DNA of 64,000 nt from Oikopleura dioica (Eukaryota > Chordata > Appendicularia > Copelata > Oikopleuridae), in the NCBI GenBank assembly GCA_907165135.1, contig OU015568.1:12594501-12658500 (forward strand), read 5' to 3'. Positions 23,496-34,660 of this stretch are shown one piece after another. The position numbers and the translations under genes were made by a program. Under the pieces are notes generated by a model. It was not told the DNA's origin. It made no database searches and was given only the letters and a program-made list of their open reading frames with translations. How positions within the stretch are numbered: the stretch's first letter is position 1; each line of letters starts with the position of its first letter.

Positions 23496-24074
23496 TAAAA
23501 AATTCCTAAATTTGTTAATGAATTTTTTCATAGAAAAGTTTCAAAACTATCAACCAGCTTCCGAAAATCTCATTTTAGACGTAATCATGTTCATACCTCT
23601 CGTGAATAAATCTGTAGGATCAAATCTGTTGTAAAAAGCCCCCTGCAACATCATTTTTGCAAGAATCTCTGTCGGTTTTTAAATTTGGTTTTTGCTGCTT
23701 CGTCGGTGCGAAGCTCTGAGTAACTGCGGGAGTGAATAGTTTTGATGGGGTAAAAGAGGAGGATTATCAGGCGGCTGATGAAGGCGGCGCTTTGATCTGA
23801 TTCAGCAACTTCAGCAATTTGCTCGATCTGTGAAGGCAACATCCGACATCGCGGCGGGAATTGGAAAGCCAACGGGATTCCTTGCAGCTTCGCAGGAAAA
23901 AACCACAATCATAGTCAATTCTCCCAAAAATTTGACGGTAGTCAAAATTACATTCGTAAACATCGGTTCATCAATTTATCTATCGAATCTTTTATTTATA
24001 TCAATTAATTTGAGGAGATAAAAAGTCTCTCTTTGAAAGATGTTCAAATTAATAATCCAAATAAGGAAGTGAGC

Positions 24075-24083
24075 TATATAAAG
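24075..24083 (+). promoter_or_regulatory. TATA box of the small helical-protein gene
   Basis: TATATAAAG lies about 96 bp upstream of the ATG at 24179. This spacing fits transcription start near 24105. Motif seen; function inferred. Confidence 0.45.
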
Positions 24084-24178
24084 AATTTCAACCTTTGACC
24101 ATTCGTGGCCACAAGTTGCAAACTGAAGAGCATTCAGCTTCAATTTCAATTAGAGAAAAAATAATTTCGAAAAAAACG

Positions 24179-24745
24179 ATGGATCCAAGTTTTAGTTATG
24201 CGATCAGAACTTCTGACTGTAAATCTCACAGGCCTCCGTGTGGACCGGGAATAACGCTCAGACAAGAATACGAGTACCTTTCAAACCAAATTATTCGATT
24301 GAGGTAGGAAAAGGAGACTTCCTTCGAAGAAATATTTTTAGATCAATTCTCCTCGAGACAGATATTCTTGATGAAAACACTTACACAGACGATATTATTC
24401 AGCGAAATTTGACAGATTTACTGTTTCAAATCGAGAAAGTTATCTTGGATATGAAAGGTACGACATGCAGTAAAGATTAACTGCTACAATAAGATACGAA
24501 TGGGATCAGGAAGGAGTACCGAAGAAGATACACCGAGCTCAGATCTCATTTGATGAACATAAGACGCTGCAGAGTTGCTCAACACAATGAAGGACCGGCG
24601 AAGATATACTTTTATATATGAAATGTTATTCCTATCATCAGCCGAAGATAAAGAATTACAAGCACACGACGATGGCCAAATCAAAGTCAATCACGAGCTT
24701 CAATCCCGGCTTAATTTCTTCGACGATCTTCTATTTACATTATAA
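24179..24745 (+). CDS. Small predicted helical protein, unknown function
   Basis: Three exons: 24179-24304, about 24341-24458 and about 24572-24745. Removing introns of about 36 and 113 bp joins them in phase. The N-terminus is MDPSFSYAIRTSDC, followed by a Pro/Cys patch and then mostly amphipathic helix (TLRQEYEYLSNQIIRL, NLTDLLFQIEKVILDMKELLN), ending HELQSRLNFFDDLLFTL. I do not recognise the family. It is convergent with the TMED gene (stops 100 bp apart), with AATAAA signals for both strands in the gap. Alternative splicing of the second intron would give a different C-terminus ending at 24621. Confidence 0.55.
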
Positions 24746-24844
24746 TTTATAAATGTTTAATTCAAATAAAAATTTATTCTAATAACAGCTACAGTAATAT
24801 TTAGTATGTAATATTGATATTCAGGCAGATTGGCAAATAGTAAA

Positions 24845-25704
24845 TTAAACAAGTTTTTTCTTGAGGAAGAAGCCGCGCATGTGAGTCGTTTGCCAAAGAC
24901 CGACGCAGACGACGAGCATTATTTGGATGACAGCCCACCAGAGAACGCGCGAGTTGAGGATTTCGCTGATTTTTCGGAAACCTTCTTCTCGGTAGCGCTA
25001 GAAATCGGGTGAGCGATTGATAGAAGCGATCGAGCTACCTGGAAATCCTGCTCTTTGGAGATTTGGGAAAGTTGATCGGCAAGTTTTACGACGTGAAGTT
25101 GAAGCTCGGATAATTTATCGTCTTTAGCCACTCGCTAAATGGACGATTAGACTTGATTTTTCCCCCTGAAAAACCTTGTAATACTGTCGATCTTCTCCTA
25201 TGTGGAACTGAATATCAATCCTCAACCTCTGCGCTCCATAAGCTCCATGCTCCTCGGTCCATTTCGTCGTATTCGAACTAGAATTATTCATTTTTAGCGA
25301 AGAAGATAAGAAAATACTTACCTAATGCACATTTTATGACTTCCAGGAGTATGAGTTGTGAAAGCAAATTTTCCCTTCGAGCCGTAGTTTTTGTCCATTA
25401 TCACTTTTCCTTCGGGATCGGTGACTTTTACGTGCATTCCCAAACCAGGAGTTGTTTCCGAAATCATTCCCGTGGCTGTTGTTACGATCTTTTTATGGTC
25501 TTATAACTCTGAATTTGCTAGCAAAAATCTCGATTATTATTTTATAGAAAAACCATTTTCCTTTGCATGGTATTTTCCTGTCATCATCGTCTCGTTAGGC
25601 ATCTCTTCAATGAAACATCGTGTCTCTCGGCCGTTCAAGTCAAAGAACAACGGCTCTAGATTAGCCAGGCAAGTGCCCAAAAGTAGCTGCAGTAGTATTT
25701 TCAT
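24845..25704 (-). CDS. p24 family cargo receptor, TMED4/9-like
   Basis: Type I membrane protein of the p24/emp24 family that cycles in COPI/COPII vesicles between ER and Golgi. Start at 25704 gives a signal peptide ([14 protein letters not shown]), then a GOLD domain in exons about 25704-25565, 25490-25320 and 25275-25175. It contains [31 protein letters not shown] and [13 protein letters not shown] coiled coil ([19 protein letters not shown]) follows, and the last exon has [10 protein letters not shown], a membrane segment ([17 protein letters not shown]) and the cytosolic tail FFLKKKLV. The tail carries Phe-Phe and dilysine-type COPI signals. The EQDFQ...REE...LNSRVLWW pattern fits TMED4/9 best. 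Confidence 0.85.
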
Positions 25705-25881
25705 TCTTAGTCAATGTTTTTTTGGTGGAGGAGTCGACTCCCAGCTCCGCGCGCTAAATTTTTCAAGGCCACTGACGCACCCCGCGGGCGGACCTTGGGA
25801 TAAACCTTTTATGGCTATATTTAATCAATTTCATAAAATAAGAATGATTCATCTAACTTGGAAGTAACGGTTAACCAGAAA

Positions 25882-26016
25882 ATGATGAGTTTGACAACCC
25901 GACTTTGCCTAATAATCATATCGAAGCCAGTAAAAGCAGATTTTACGGTCGATGGAGTGCCCAAGGCAGGATCATTCCACCTAGAGCCCGGTGCAAAACT
26001 CAACAAAATAAGATAA
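25882..26016 (+). CDS. Possible 44-aa secreted microprotein
   Basis: A 44-codon frame opening with MMSLTTRLCLIIISKPVKA, which reads as a signal peptide, followed by a short mature part (DFTVDGVPKAGSFHLEPG) and stop TAA at 26014-26016. An AATAAA lies just downstream (about 26063). It sits between the divergent TMED start and the METTL24-like start, in a position that would otherwise be empty. No homologue is recognised. It could equally be a chance frame, or a first exon that splices onward. Confidence 0.3.
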   Translation: MMSLTTRLCLIIISKPVKADFTVDGVPKAGSFHLEPGAKLNKIR

Positions 26017-26085
26017 AAAATAGTGCACTAGAATTTTCGACCCCACATGACTCGGTAGCTAAAATAAATTGTTGAAGAGTAGAGA

Positions 26086-27889
26086 ATGGGTATTCTTAAC
26101 AAGAAAAGATGCTGCATGTACTTTTTGATCATCTGTGTTGTTGCGACGACGACTTTACTCAATGTCAAGGTAAAATAAAATTTTTCTTTTTTATCAAAAA
26201 ATTAAAAGAAAAAAAATATTTTTGAATAATTCATCATCGAGGCCGATTTTGTGATCTATAAATGTGATGTACTTCAGACAATTTTTTTCAGAAACTAGTG
26301 GAGACCCACAAAATGCTTTACCAACTAGAGCATTGGGACGAGCTTGACGAGGAAGAAAAAGAAGCGATGGAAACGCTGAAATTCATCGAAAAAGCGCACG
26401 AGTTATTACACGAGCATGATCATCTGGGTCTTGGAGACGAGCACGATCATGATCATGAAGCTGATGATTCGAAGGTCTTTGCCGACGAAGGTGTCAATGA
26501 AGAAGTCGCAGTTCAATACGACGCTGTAGAAGAAAAACCCGCGGAAGTTCCAGAAGCTCAAGCTCAAAAAAGCTCAGAAGAAAGCGAGAATAACTTTGAG
26601 CCTGCGCATGCCATGGACCTGAATGAAGAAGGACCGTCGTTGGGATTTGACCTGGCGGACTTGGCTGGCTCAGGAAGCCTTGTTGATGAGCTTCGACGAT
26701 TGTATAGTTTCATTACTCATATAAATACCGAGTACAGGAGAGGCTCTAAAATTATTTTTGTCGTAATTCGATAATCTGGAATTTCTAACGATCGTTCTAC
26801 TTTAGAGCCTTTTTTCTCAGGTGTACGCAAGATAATATAAAATTTATCGGCACAGACAAGAAATACTTCATGGATTTTTCATATCCTCTTTGTTTTGACA
26901 GATCGAAGTTCTGGACTCCTGACCCCGAAAAGGGCTGTCTTGTCTATTCCTTCGGAGTTGATGACAACTGGAAATTCGACGAAGAAATGGTTCGCATGGA
27001 ACAATGTAAGGTTTATGCCTTCGATCCGAACATGTACGACGAAGAAGACGGCACGAAAGATTCTGGAGTGGAGTTCCGGAAGATCGGAATCGGAAACAAA
27101 AATGGTACGATTAGCTTAATTAAATTTATCGTTTTTATCGACACGCGAGCATAAAATATTTAGCGGATGATGTCTTGCAGCCGGGCAAGCGTGATTATAA
27201 ATATCGGAGTAGATATGGTGACGGTAAACTTGACAAGATTCGAACGCAGCCTATGCGCACTCTCTGGGGACTCATGCGAGAACTTGGTAAGCCGACTTAT
27301 TCGTTAACTAAGAAATGTCATTTACAACTGACGGATTGTAGATTCTCAAGATTGCGTATTCACTGCCTTACTGTATGTTTTCAGGCCATACTGATAGAAT
27401 CATCGATGTGGTAAAAATCGACCGCGAAGGACCTAGAAAAGCCTATGAACCAGCTGTTTTAAGAAATTTGCTTGAGGATGGAACCTATGCGTAAGATTTC
27501 TAAAAAAGGCTTCATTTGATCTTAGAGAGCTGTCTATTTTATGGTTCTTGCATATTTTATTAGATGCGTTCGACATCTGGTTTTCGAACTTCACTTCTTT
27601 GGCCCGATTGATGACGCGGACGAGGTTCGGAGTACTTTCAGCATGCTCAAAGGTAAGCGCAAATAGATATAGTCAGGGCTACTGTCTGTTTTTAATGTCT
27701 GACTGAAATCGTTGTTGATTGCAATTTTTAGGACTTGAAAACGCCGGCCTCAAACTTTATAGAAGCCAGGCATCGAAGACAAAGTCAAAAATCGAGTCTG
27801 TCGATGATTTCCTAACACTGAAGAATGAGAAGAGTACGTTTGTGTACGTCTTGTCCTGGTTTAACCCGAAGCCGAGCATATGCCATTAG
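26086..27889 (+). CDS. METTL24-like membrane-anchored methyltransferase-fold protein
   Basis: Start at 26086 gives a short basic tail and a signal anchor (CCMYFLIICVVATTTLL). After a 120 bp intron a long acidic stem follows, with a His/Asp/Glu cluster (HEHDHLGLGDEHDHDHEAD, about 26400-26462). The catalytic-type domain resembles Methyltransf_21/METTL24: GCLVYSFGVDDNWKFDEEM (SAM-binding region), VYAFDPNMYDEE, KTLWGLM-like segment, VVKIDREGPRKAYEP, HLVFELHFFG. The last exon ends SWFNPKPSICH with stop TAG at 27887-27889. Eight or so exons. The substrate is unknown for this family. Topology predicts a Golgi/ER lumenal or extracellular domain, by inference. Confidence 0.75.
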
Positions 27890-28316
27890 GACCTTATGAT
27901 TAGGTTAATCTTGTTTATAACTGCCAAATAAACCAATATATTGCTCAAGAATTCTATAGAAACATCGTCGAATTGTTTATTACTTACTTTTTATGTTTGA
28001 AAAGGAAAACACTGTTAAAAAGACCAGCGAAAGCAGAAAGAAATATGTTTTATCCACGATTGCGAGGAATCAAACTAAATTGAATAATCGAAGAGGAAAG
28101 CTGAAGGGGATTTTTGGTCGAGTCGGAAGAACAATAATTCAAGAGTTAGTGGATGTAGATAAGTGATAGTTTAAGTATTAATAAGAACTGGGAATTGAAT
28201 GGCTCGAATGCTGGTCCTTTATCGATTGTGTGGCCGCTGATGGCGCCCGAGGGGGGAGCCTTCTCTCCGCCCCACCACAATGTGGCTTCCGCAAAAATGA
28301 CGCTCCAGAGATTACC
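27890..28316. other. Intergenic, 5' flank of the Slp/RIM-like gene
   Basis: No gene seen. It includes the 3' end of the METTL24-like transcript (AATAAA near 27928) and the presumed promoter of the next gene. Confidence 0.4.
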
Positions 28317-30568
28317 ATGAACACGGCCGACATTTCTAATGCTCTGGTAGGCTTATCAGCAGAAGAAATAGAAAACATAAAGAAGGTCCTTCAACGGGAC
28401 AAGGTACAAGTTATCAATGATATGATATGAGCGGATTTTTAAACCTTCTTTGCGTAGAAGATACGAACTAATGAAAGCATACGCGTCGGAAAAGTTAGCA
28501 GCCTCAGCTCGCAGGACTCATACAGCGGCTTGCCCATTGTTTCAGCAGACGATAGTTCTAATTCAACCATGCCCCGTAAGTAATTGTTATTCTGTAAATG
28601 GCAAACAAGATAAATGGCAGTAATATAGTTTTATTTAGTCCCTAGAGAGGCACAATTCTTCAAGAAAATGATTTGTAAAAATTTAATTAAAAAAATTTAG
28701 GAAACATTTCAACCATTCTTCATTATTTTAAACATTTCCCATGTCCCGTGTTTCTCCGATAATTCATGGTTTCTGTCTCTTAGTCCTATTAGATGAATAT
28801 AAATTTGCGTTAAATGAAGCTCGCCATGGGACCAAAATTGCGGCTCCACGAGCTCAGCGACTACTCTCGCTCGAACCGATAAGAAAGATGAGATTTTAAA
28901 TTGATCTTTATTGAAATAAAATCTATATTTTCGTTTTTCAGCAACCTCTGCAAGCAACAACAACAGTCAAGTATTTTCTGTGATAAATCCGAATCATGTG
29001 CCGAGTCAGTCTGTTGCAGCAAAGCCGAAGATAGTAACCGCAGGAAGAGCAAGCTCGATGAGGTCTCCTGCGAAAATTTCTTCTGCAGCGTCAGTCAGAG
29101 AAAGATTACGAATGCGCTCGACGGAAACTCTAACAGCTGATGACTTTCAAGTTCAAGTTCCTGCCCCAATGGAAGCTTTTCAAAGTTCACCGGCGAAAAA
29201 GCTCGAGAGCTTGAAAAGTTCTACATTGGAATCATCTGTCTCATCTGTCAGTAATCATACAAGGCTTACAGTAATGAGTCAAAATGGAAGCAAACAAAGT
29301 GAAGATGGCGACTCGCAAAACATCCAAGCAAGACCAATTCCAAAACCTCGATCAAGATCGCTTAGTCGAAAAACTTCAGCAAGTTCAAGGTATGAATGTA
29401 CCATTTTGATTTGAAACTAATCTTAGAAGATCAAAATCTGTGGATGTTTGGGAGCCAAAGATGGTTATTTATGCTACAGTGCCTCAAACATGTGATGGTA
29501 CGTTTTATATTACTAACATTATCGATTCTTTAAGGGATTATTTAAAACTCCAGAGGGGGATGCTGTTCTGACAAAAAGTTTTTTGCTTTCTTTTGCATAT
29601 TTAATCCGGTTTTGAACACAAATTAAGATGGAGAATTGCTACCACCAACGCCTGTTCCTCGAAAGACCGTATCAACGCAGCAAAACCAGAGCTCAGCAAA
29701 AGAAGTTTACCAGCGAAACAAGCAAGAATACACGAACGATATCTTCACCGAGCCAGTTTCTATCAACGTAATCACACGACAAGGAAAGGGGTTTCTTTGG
29801 ACCATAAAAAGCATGCTCGCATTAACCGCTGAATAATTTATGAGTAGAAAAGTACAGCACAGATCGATCTCCTTAACGAAGTTCGTCCGTTGAAAATCAC
29901 GCGAAATTCGTCATCAGAAAACTCTACGCCTAAACGACGTCTCAGCCGTCAATTAACGGTTGACGAAAGTGCGATGAACAGCAACAACGAGACGCGTATT
30001 GGCCAGCGTCTTCCAACGATGCAAAACTCTACCCCTAACAACCCGCATCAAGGACCGATGAAACATCATTATACCAGTAGTTTACCTGGATATAGGCAGC
30101 GACCGCCTGCACCGGTATGAAAACGAGATAGCACTTGGAGGTAATGATATGAACTTTTTCAGACCCAGAACATGAGCTTGCCTGCCGGTCGAGGATCCAT
30201 AGATCTAACCCAAAATCCTTACCGTCCGGAAGAAATCGTCAATTTACCAGCAGATCATCGACAAGGAAGCGCGCCAAAAGTTCGTCTGTCTAACCAATCC
30301 CCCATCTTATCCGAGGGACTTTCGGCGACATCTTCGACCCTTTTAGCTCATCAAAATTCAATAGATATGGAGCTCGATCCCGGATTGATGGCTTCGAATT
30401 CACCACGGTACTGAATATGTCTGCAAAGTGCGTCAGTGTATGAAATCTTCTAGGTCGATGATCCGAGGGACAAGTTCACCATCAGAAGATGATATCAATG
30501 TGCATAAGCGTCACCCGCGCCAATTCAGCAGACACCAAGCTTTGTTATGGGATGAAATTAATAAATAA
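28317..30568 (+). CDS. Ser/Pro-rich protein with Slp/RIM-like Rab-binding helix
   Basis: The N-terminus (GLSAEEIENIKKVLQRDKKIR) matches the start of the Rab-binding Slp-homology domain of synaptotagmin-like and RIM proteins, where the core is L(T/S)xEExxxIxxVLxRD. The rest (exons about 28317-28402, 28459-28570, 28942-29390, 29427-29499, 29628-29770, 29848-30115, 30164-30408, 30455-30568) is a Ser/Thr/Pro-rich, probably disordered linker with basic Ser motifs (RSRSLSRKTS, PKRRLSRQL) and SH3-type PPTPVPRK. A stop TAA at 30566-30568 overlaps an AATAAA. The C2-domain frame downstream may be the C-terminus of the same gene if an alternative junction skips this stop. Role in Rab-dependent exocytosis is inferred. 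Confidence 0.55.
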
Positions 30569-30731
30569 TCGACCCTTGCTCGGGTCGGCTTTCGCGACGA
30601 TTGGAAACCCATTTTCTTATTCGCGAGCCCATTTATATTCGCTTGAATAGACGTTCTTTAATTTTCCATCCTTTCATCAGTCTAGGCCGGGGAGTAGATG
30701 GACCACGAACTCACTCACGGACTCGTCTTCG

Positions 30732-31705
30732 ATGAAACTGTCGCATTTAAACATGGCATCTGAATTCGACACTGACAGCTCACTATCATACAATTCAACA
30801 CCAAATATCGTCAAGTTAAAATTGGCTATTCGCGTCAAACCAGCGCCACAAGAGTATTCTATTCGATCTGGCTTGCCGGGGAATGGCAATCAGGTTAGAT
30901 TGAACCTGATCTAATTGGTTAAAAAGTGGTTCAGGTGAAACCCGCAGAATTGGAAATCTACATCGAAGCCGCGAGAAACCTCCCACTTGTCAACGAAAAA
31001 GAACCTTCTGCTTACGTCCGGGCTTCAGTGAGCCATCCAAAGTACGGACGAAAAACTGGGAAAACAGAAAGAATACGAAGCGACTGTAATCCAATCTGGC
31101 GGCAAACGATTGTTTACGACCGAATAAAACTTACAGAGCTCGAGGAAGCGATCATGACCGTGAGCATAATTCATAGACACCGGACGAGGAAAAAGCTACT
31201 AGCCGAAGTGGAGATTGGTGGCTTGCGTTCCAGTAGTAGCTCACAGGTAGAGTGCCGAAGAAGACATTATTAAAACAGATTTATAGCTCGCAAATGGACA
31301 AGTAGGAAACAACAGTAACCAAGAAATTCACCTCCGTCGTCAAGCCACAACAGAGACGGAATCGACCCAGGTAGATTCAATCAAGAAATTTGAGTGATGC
31401 TCAATTTAGTTTGAGCAGTCGACGACGTCGATAGGCTCGCCGGAGACAGACCGCACGAAACTCATTTGGTCCTTGATGTTCAAAAACAAGGGCAAATGGG
31501 TCGACGCATGGATCAAGGTAAGATCTGCAGTATACAGTAGGCAACAGCTTAGAATGAAAATGAGTCTGACGTAAAGCTGAATAAAAAATAAACCTAGCAA
31601 TCTCAGCTCGATAGACTGAGAGTAATTTAGATGCAATATGAACTGACTTTTCTTTTTCAGTTAGCACCACCGAAGAAGCCTAAAATAAGTTATTTTTCCA
31701 TGTAA
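30732..31705 (+). CDS. C2-domain protein, possibly the C-terminus of the Slp/RIM-like gene
   Basis: Exon about 30682-30892 opens after a pyrimidine-AG acceptor; its first ATG is at 30732 (MKLSHLNMASEFDTDSS). A 40 bp intron then leads to a C2 domain (about 30935-31240) with ELEIYIEAARNLP, AYVRASV, NPIWRQTIVYD and LLAEVEIGG. The loop Asp residues that bind calcium in synaptotagmins are mostly absent, so calcium-independent binding is likely. The final exon ends PPKKPKISYFSM with stop TAA at 31703-31705. Slp proteins carry C2 domains after a Rab-binding N-terminus, so this and the preceding frame may be one gene, or two genes of an operon. Confidence 0.6.
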
Positions 31706-32178
31706 GAGTCCAAGACCGTTCACTGTTCAGAAATAAATTATTGAAGTTCCTGCCTTATAATCTCATGTTGTAACTTGTAAGTGATCAAACTTTCATTCCG
31801 TACAAAGGAGTACAGACAAGGCCCTGATCGTTGCAACCGAAACTTTTAAACTCTTGGAATGCTAGTGGATTATTAAGACGGATTAACATGTAATGTTAAT
31901 GCACCTGTGAGCCGTATTTTCGACGTTGAAATTTATTGGAAGGTTCTGTACTTGGTAGCTGTTTTGTGGTGCAGTAGGTATGGTCGAGAGCGAGTGCTTT
32001 TGTCATGTTGAGAACGAAATGGAAATAGTTTAGAAGAAAGATATGAAAGGTAAATTATGCTAGACAGAAATGCGGCAAAAATGAATTTTGTTAGGTAAAA
32101 GGACAGCAAGTCAGCTTCAAATTGAAAATATATAGAAGGAATTTTAGAAAGGCATTCATGAAGTAACAAGTTTCCGTC
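31706..32178. other. Convergent 3' region
   Basis: Between the stops of the C2 gene (+) and delta-catenin (-). AATAAA near 31731 serves the C2 gene. No other feature is seen. Confidence 0.4.
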
Positions 32179-34660
32179 TCAGACCCAAGAGTCGCCATTT
32201 TTAGCCCGCTGGGGTCTGATCGTTTCTCCATCGTGGAGAACTTGCGGCTAAAAATGATAATTTTGATAATGATAGAACCCGAAGAGCTCACCTGAAAATG
32301 TGATTTCTTGAGACCAAGATCATTTTTGTACGATTTTCTCAGTTGCTTGATTTGCCACAAAGCTGACAGCACCTGATTCATTTGATAAAAGACTTGTTAT
32401 TATGAAAAATCTTAACCTGGCCGGCAACTTTGCGCATTTTGTCCGAATAATGCTTGGACTCATTGATCGCGCTGACTTTGAGTACGCCCTGATGTTCGAT
32501 GAATTTCTGAGCATTCTCCGAGTGGTATTCTACCAGCGTTTTTGCCAAGAATAACGCTGCTAATCCGATTTTGTCATCAACAGAGGCCTGTTCATGAAAA
32601 AATTATTAGTTCAAAAGTAAAGAGCAAGAAAATGAACCTGCTTGGCGTCGGGAATGTTTGCGCAGACTTCACCCATTCCGTATTTGCCAATGAGCTCCTT
32701 ATTCTTCAGATCGACGGCTAGGTTTCGCAAGGAGATGATCGCCGTGTTGGAGATCGTTCTACTTTCATCGGCGATCTTCTCGACAAGGAGAGGCAGCCCT
32801 TTTTCCTTACGAAAGTGAGCGCGCAGATAAGCAGAGGAATAATAGTTTTCGGACGTTAGATTCTGTACAATTCCGATTGAAGCTAAAATCAACAATGAGA
32901 GTTTGCAATTTGCGACTTGAACCCGTTTCAACTTCGAAAGGGCATTTGAGTATAATCCATTGCCTCAATAATCAATATTTGGTTGTCAAGAAGAAAGCCC
33001 AAACGCATGCATTAATAGTCAGAAACAGTAACTCAGATCTAGGTTAATTATTTAATCTTTTCTTATCCCTTTCGTTCCCCGAGACCTCTAAACTCCCATC
33101 GCCAGCAGCGGCGATTAATAATTTTAATCAATGAATATCTGAGTGACTCTCTTCATAATTAACCGTTGTTTACCTTCGATTGTTTGTGGGTTTTCCGATT
33201 GCATGATAAAATATACAAGAGGAGGTAAAATTGAGATCTGGATCAATCTTTCGACACCTTTGGCAGTGATATTGGGAGGTGGAACTCGCGGTTCCTGAAT
33301 AAGATTTTTGAAAGACTGTAATCTTAAAATACAATCACCTTGTAAGGGGCTTGGACAAGTCTTGGTCGCCAGAAACAGCCTTGTTTCTCAACAGTAAGCT
33401 GTGGAATGAACTCTTTTGATGAAGCTTCGCGATGGATCCGAAATGTCAGGTTTCTTCAACTGGTTGTCTTTATTGCATCAGACAGACTTTTTGACATGGA
33501 AAGAACAACCCTTTCCTGAGAGCACAGACAGTGCCTTCGACGCCTTTACAGTTGGCGTTTCCAACCACAGAGCTGACAATCTCAATGATGTCACAGAGTG
33601 AATCTGAAATTTTCCATAGATCGACGAGTATATCAATTATTGCGCTGACACTACGCTCTTTAATAATTTAAAACGAGTACGGACCTATGAGTCCATCAGC
33701 ATCGCGCAGGCGACGTCGGGCGGCGTCAGAATGCGACGAAAGGTTTCGCACGAGACCGGAACAATTCACAAAGCTCTGAAGTAGCCCACTTTGGCGGCTG
33801 TAGGCAGAGTGAAGACCGTTGTGGCGGAGTTCGGCAGCGTATGGAGCCAGGACGATTTGAACAACGTCGTTGATGACTTGGTCTAGGAGCGGTTGTTTCA
33901 GAGAGTGGTGTGATGAGAGATTCCACAATGTTCCAGTTACATGCACTCTTATCATTGGAACGTCTCTTCGTTGCCGGAGAACCTGATTTGTTTTTACTCA
34001 AAGCTCGCTTAGCAAAAATACCTTGAGAAGCGCAGAAATGCCTTCAAAATTCTTGATACTAATCTTGTTCTCATTACATCCGTAAGACGAATTTCTCAGA
34101 GCTCCTGCTGCATGCTCCAGCAGTTTATCAGACGAGTTTCTATCTTCTAGCACGCTTATGAGAACTTCAATTGCTCCAGCTTCTCGAACTAAATGTTTGT
34201 TTTCGGGATTGTTGTAGGTCAGGTGTTGGAGGTATGCAGCGGCATTGGTGGCTATACTGTCGTCCCCGTTTTCAAGAAGCTCGACAATGGCGGGAAGCGA
34301 TAGGTCCTTGAACTTTTCGACGGTTTGGACGCGGCCGAGCGTAGCAAGGCGACCGGACATGGAGCCGAACTGATTTGTCCGGTTGAGGCCGAGTGATGCC
34401 ATGGATGCACCTAAATCTGCCGAAGCTACTTCTAGCCCGCCCTGATAGGACTCGCCGGTGAATGATCCCATCGAGCGATTTTCCATGTACTCCTCGTATA
34501 CATCCCCTTCATATGGATCGTAGTACACGCCCACACTCTGTTTTAAAAGGATCAATGTTGCTTTCTCTTTCTCTGTCAGAAATCTTACCTGGGAATTGAT
34601 AGAAGACGGAGCATTGCCAATTCTTAGGATATTCTGTTGATTATGTTGGTGGGGGTCCAT
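32179..34660 (-). CDS. Delta-catenin / ARVCF / p120-catenin family protein
   Basis: Armadillo-repeat protein that binds the juxtamembrane tail of classical cadherins at adherens junctions. Start at 34660 (MDPHQHNQQN), then an N-terminal region without a clear coiled coil. Armadillo repeats run from about 34330: LPAIVELLENGDDSIATNAAAYLQHL, EHAAGALRNSSYG, VTGTLWNLSSH, CVLRNLSF, NTAIISLRNLAVD. The last exon reads GETIRPQRAKNGDSWV with stop at 32179-32181. The C-terminal DSWV is the PDZ ligand shared by ARVCF, delta-catenin and p0071, so it belongs to that branch rather than to p120 proper. Introns are small, and a longer one lies around 32940-33170. Confidence 0.92.

Larger units (their letters stand above)
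22786..24178. other. Long intergenic region with a foldback element
   Basis: About 1.4 kb between the divergent TEAD and small helical-protein genes. Besides the foldback element at 23187-23495 and a TATA box at 24075-24083, I see no coding sequence that I trust. Short frames at 22802-23080 (+) and 23651-23908 (-) have no domain, signal peptide or convincing composition. Confidence 0.45.
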
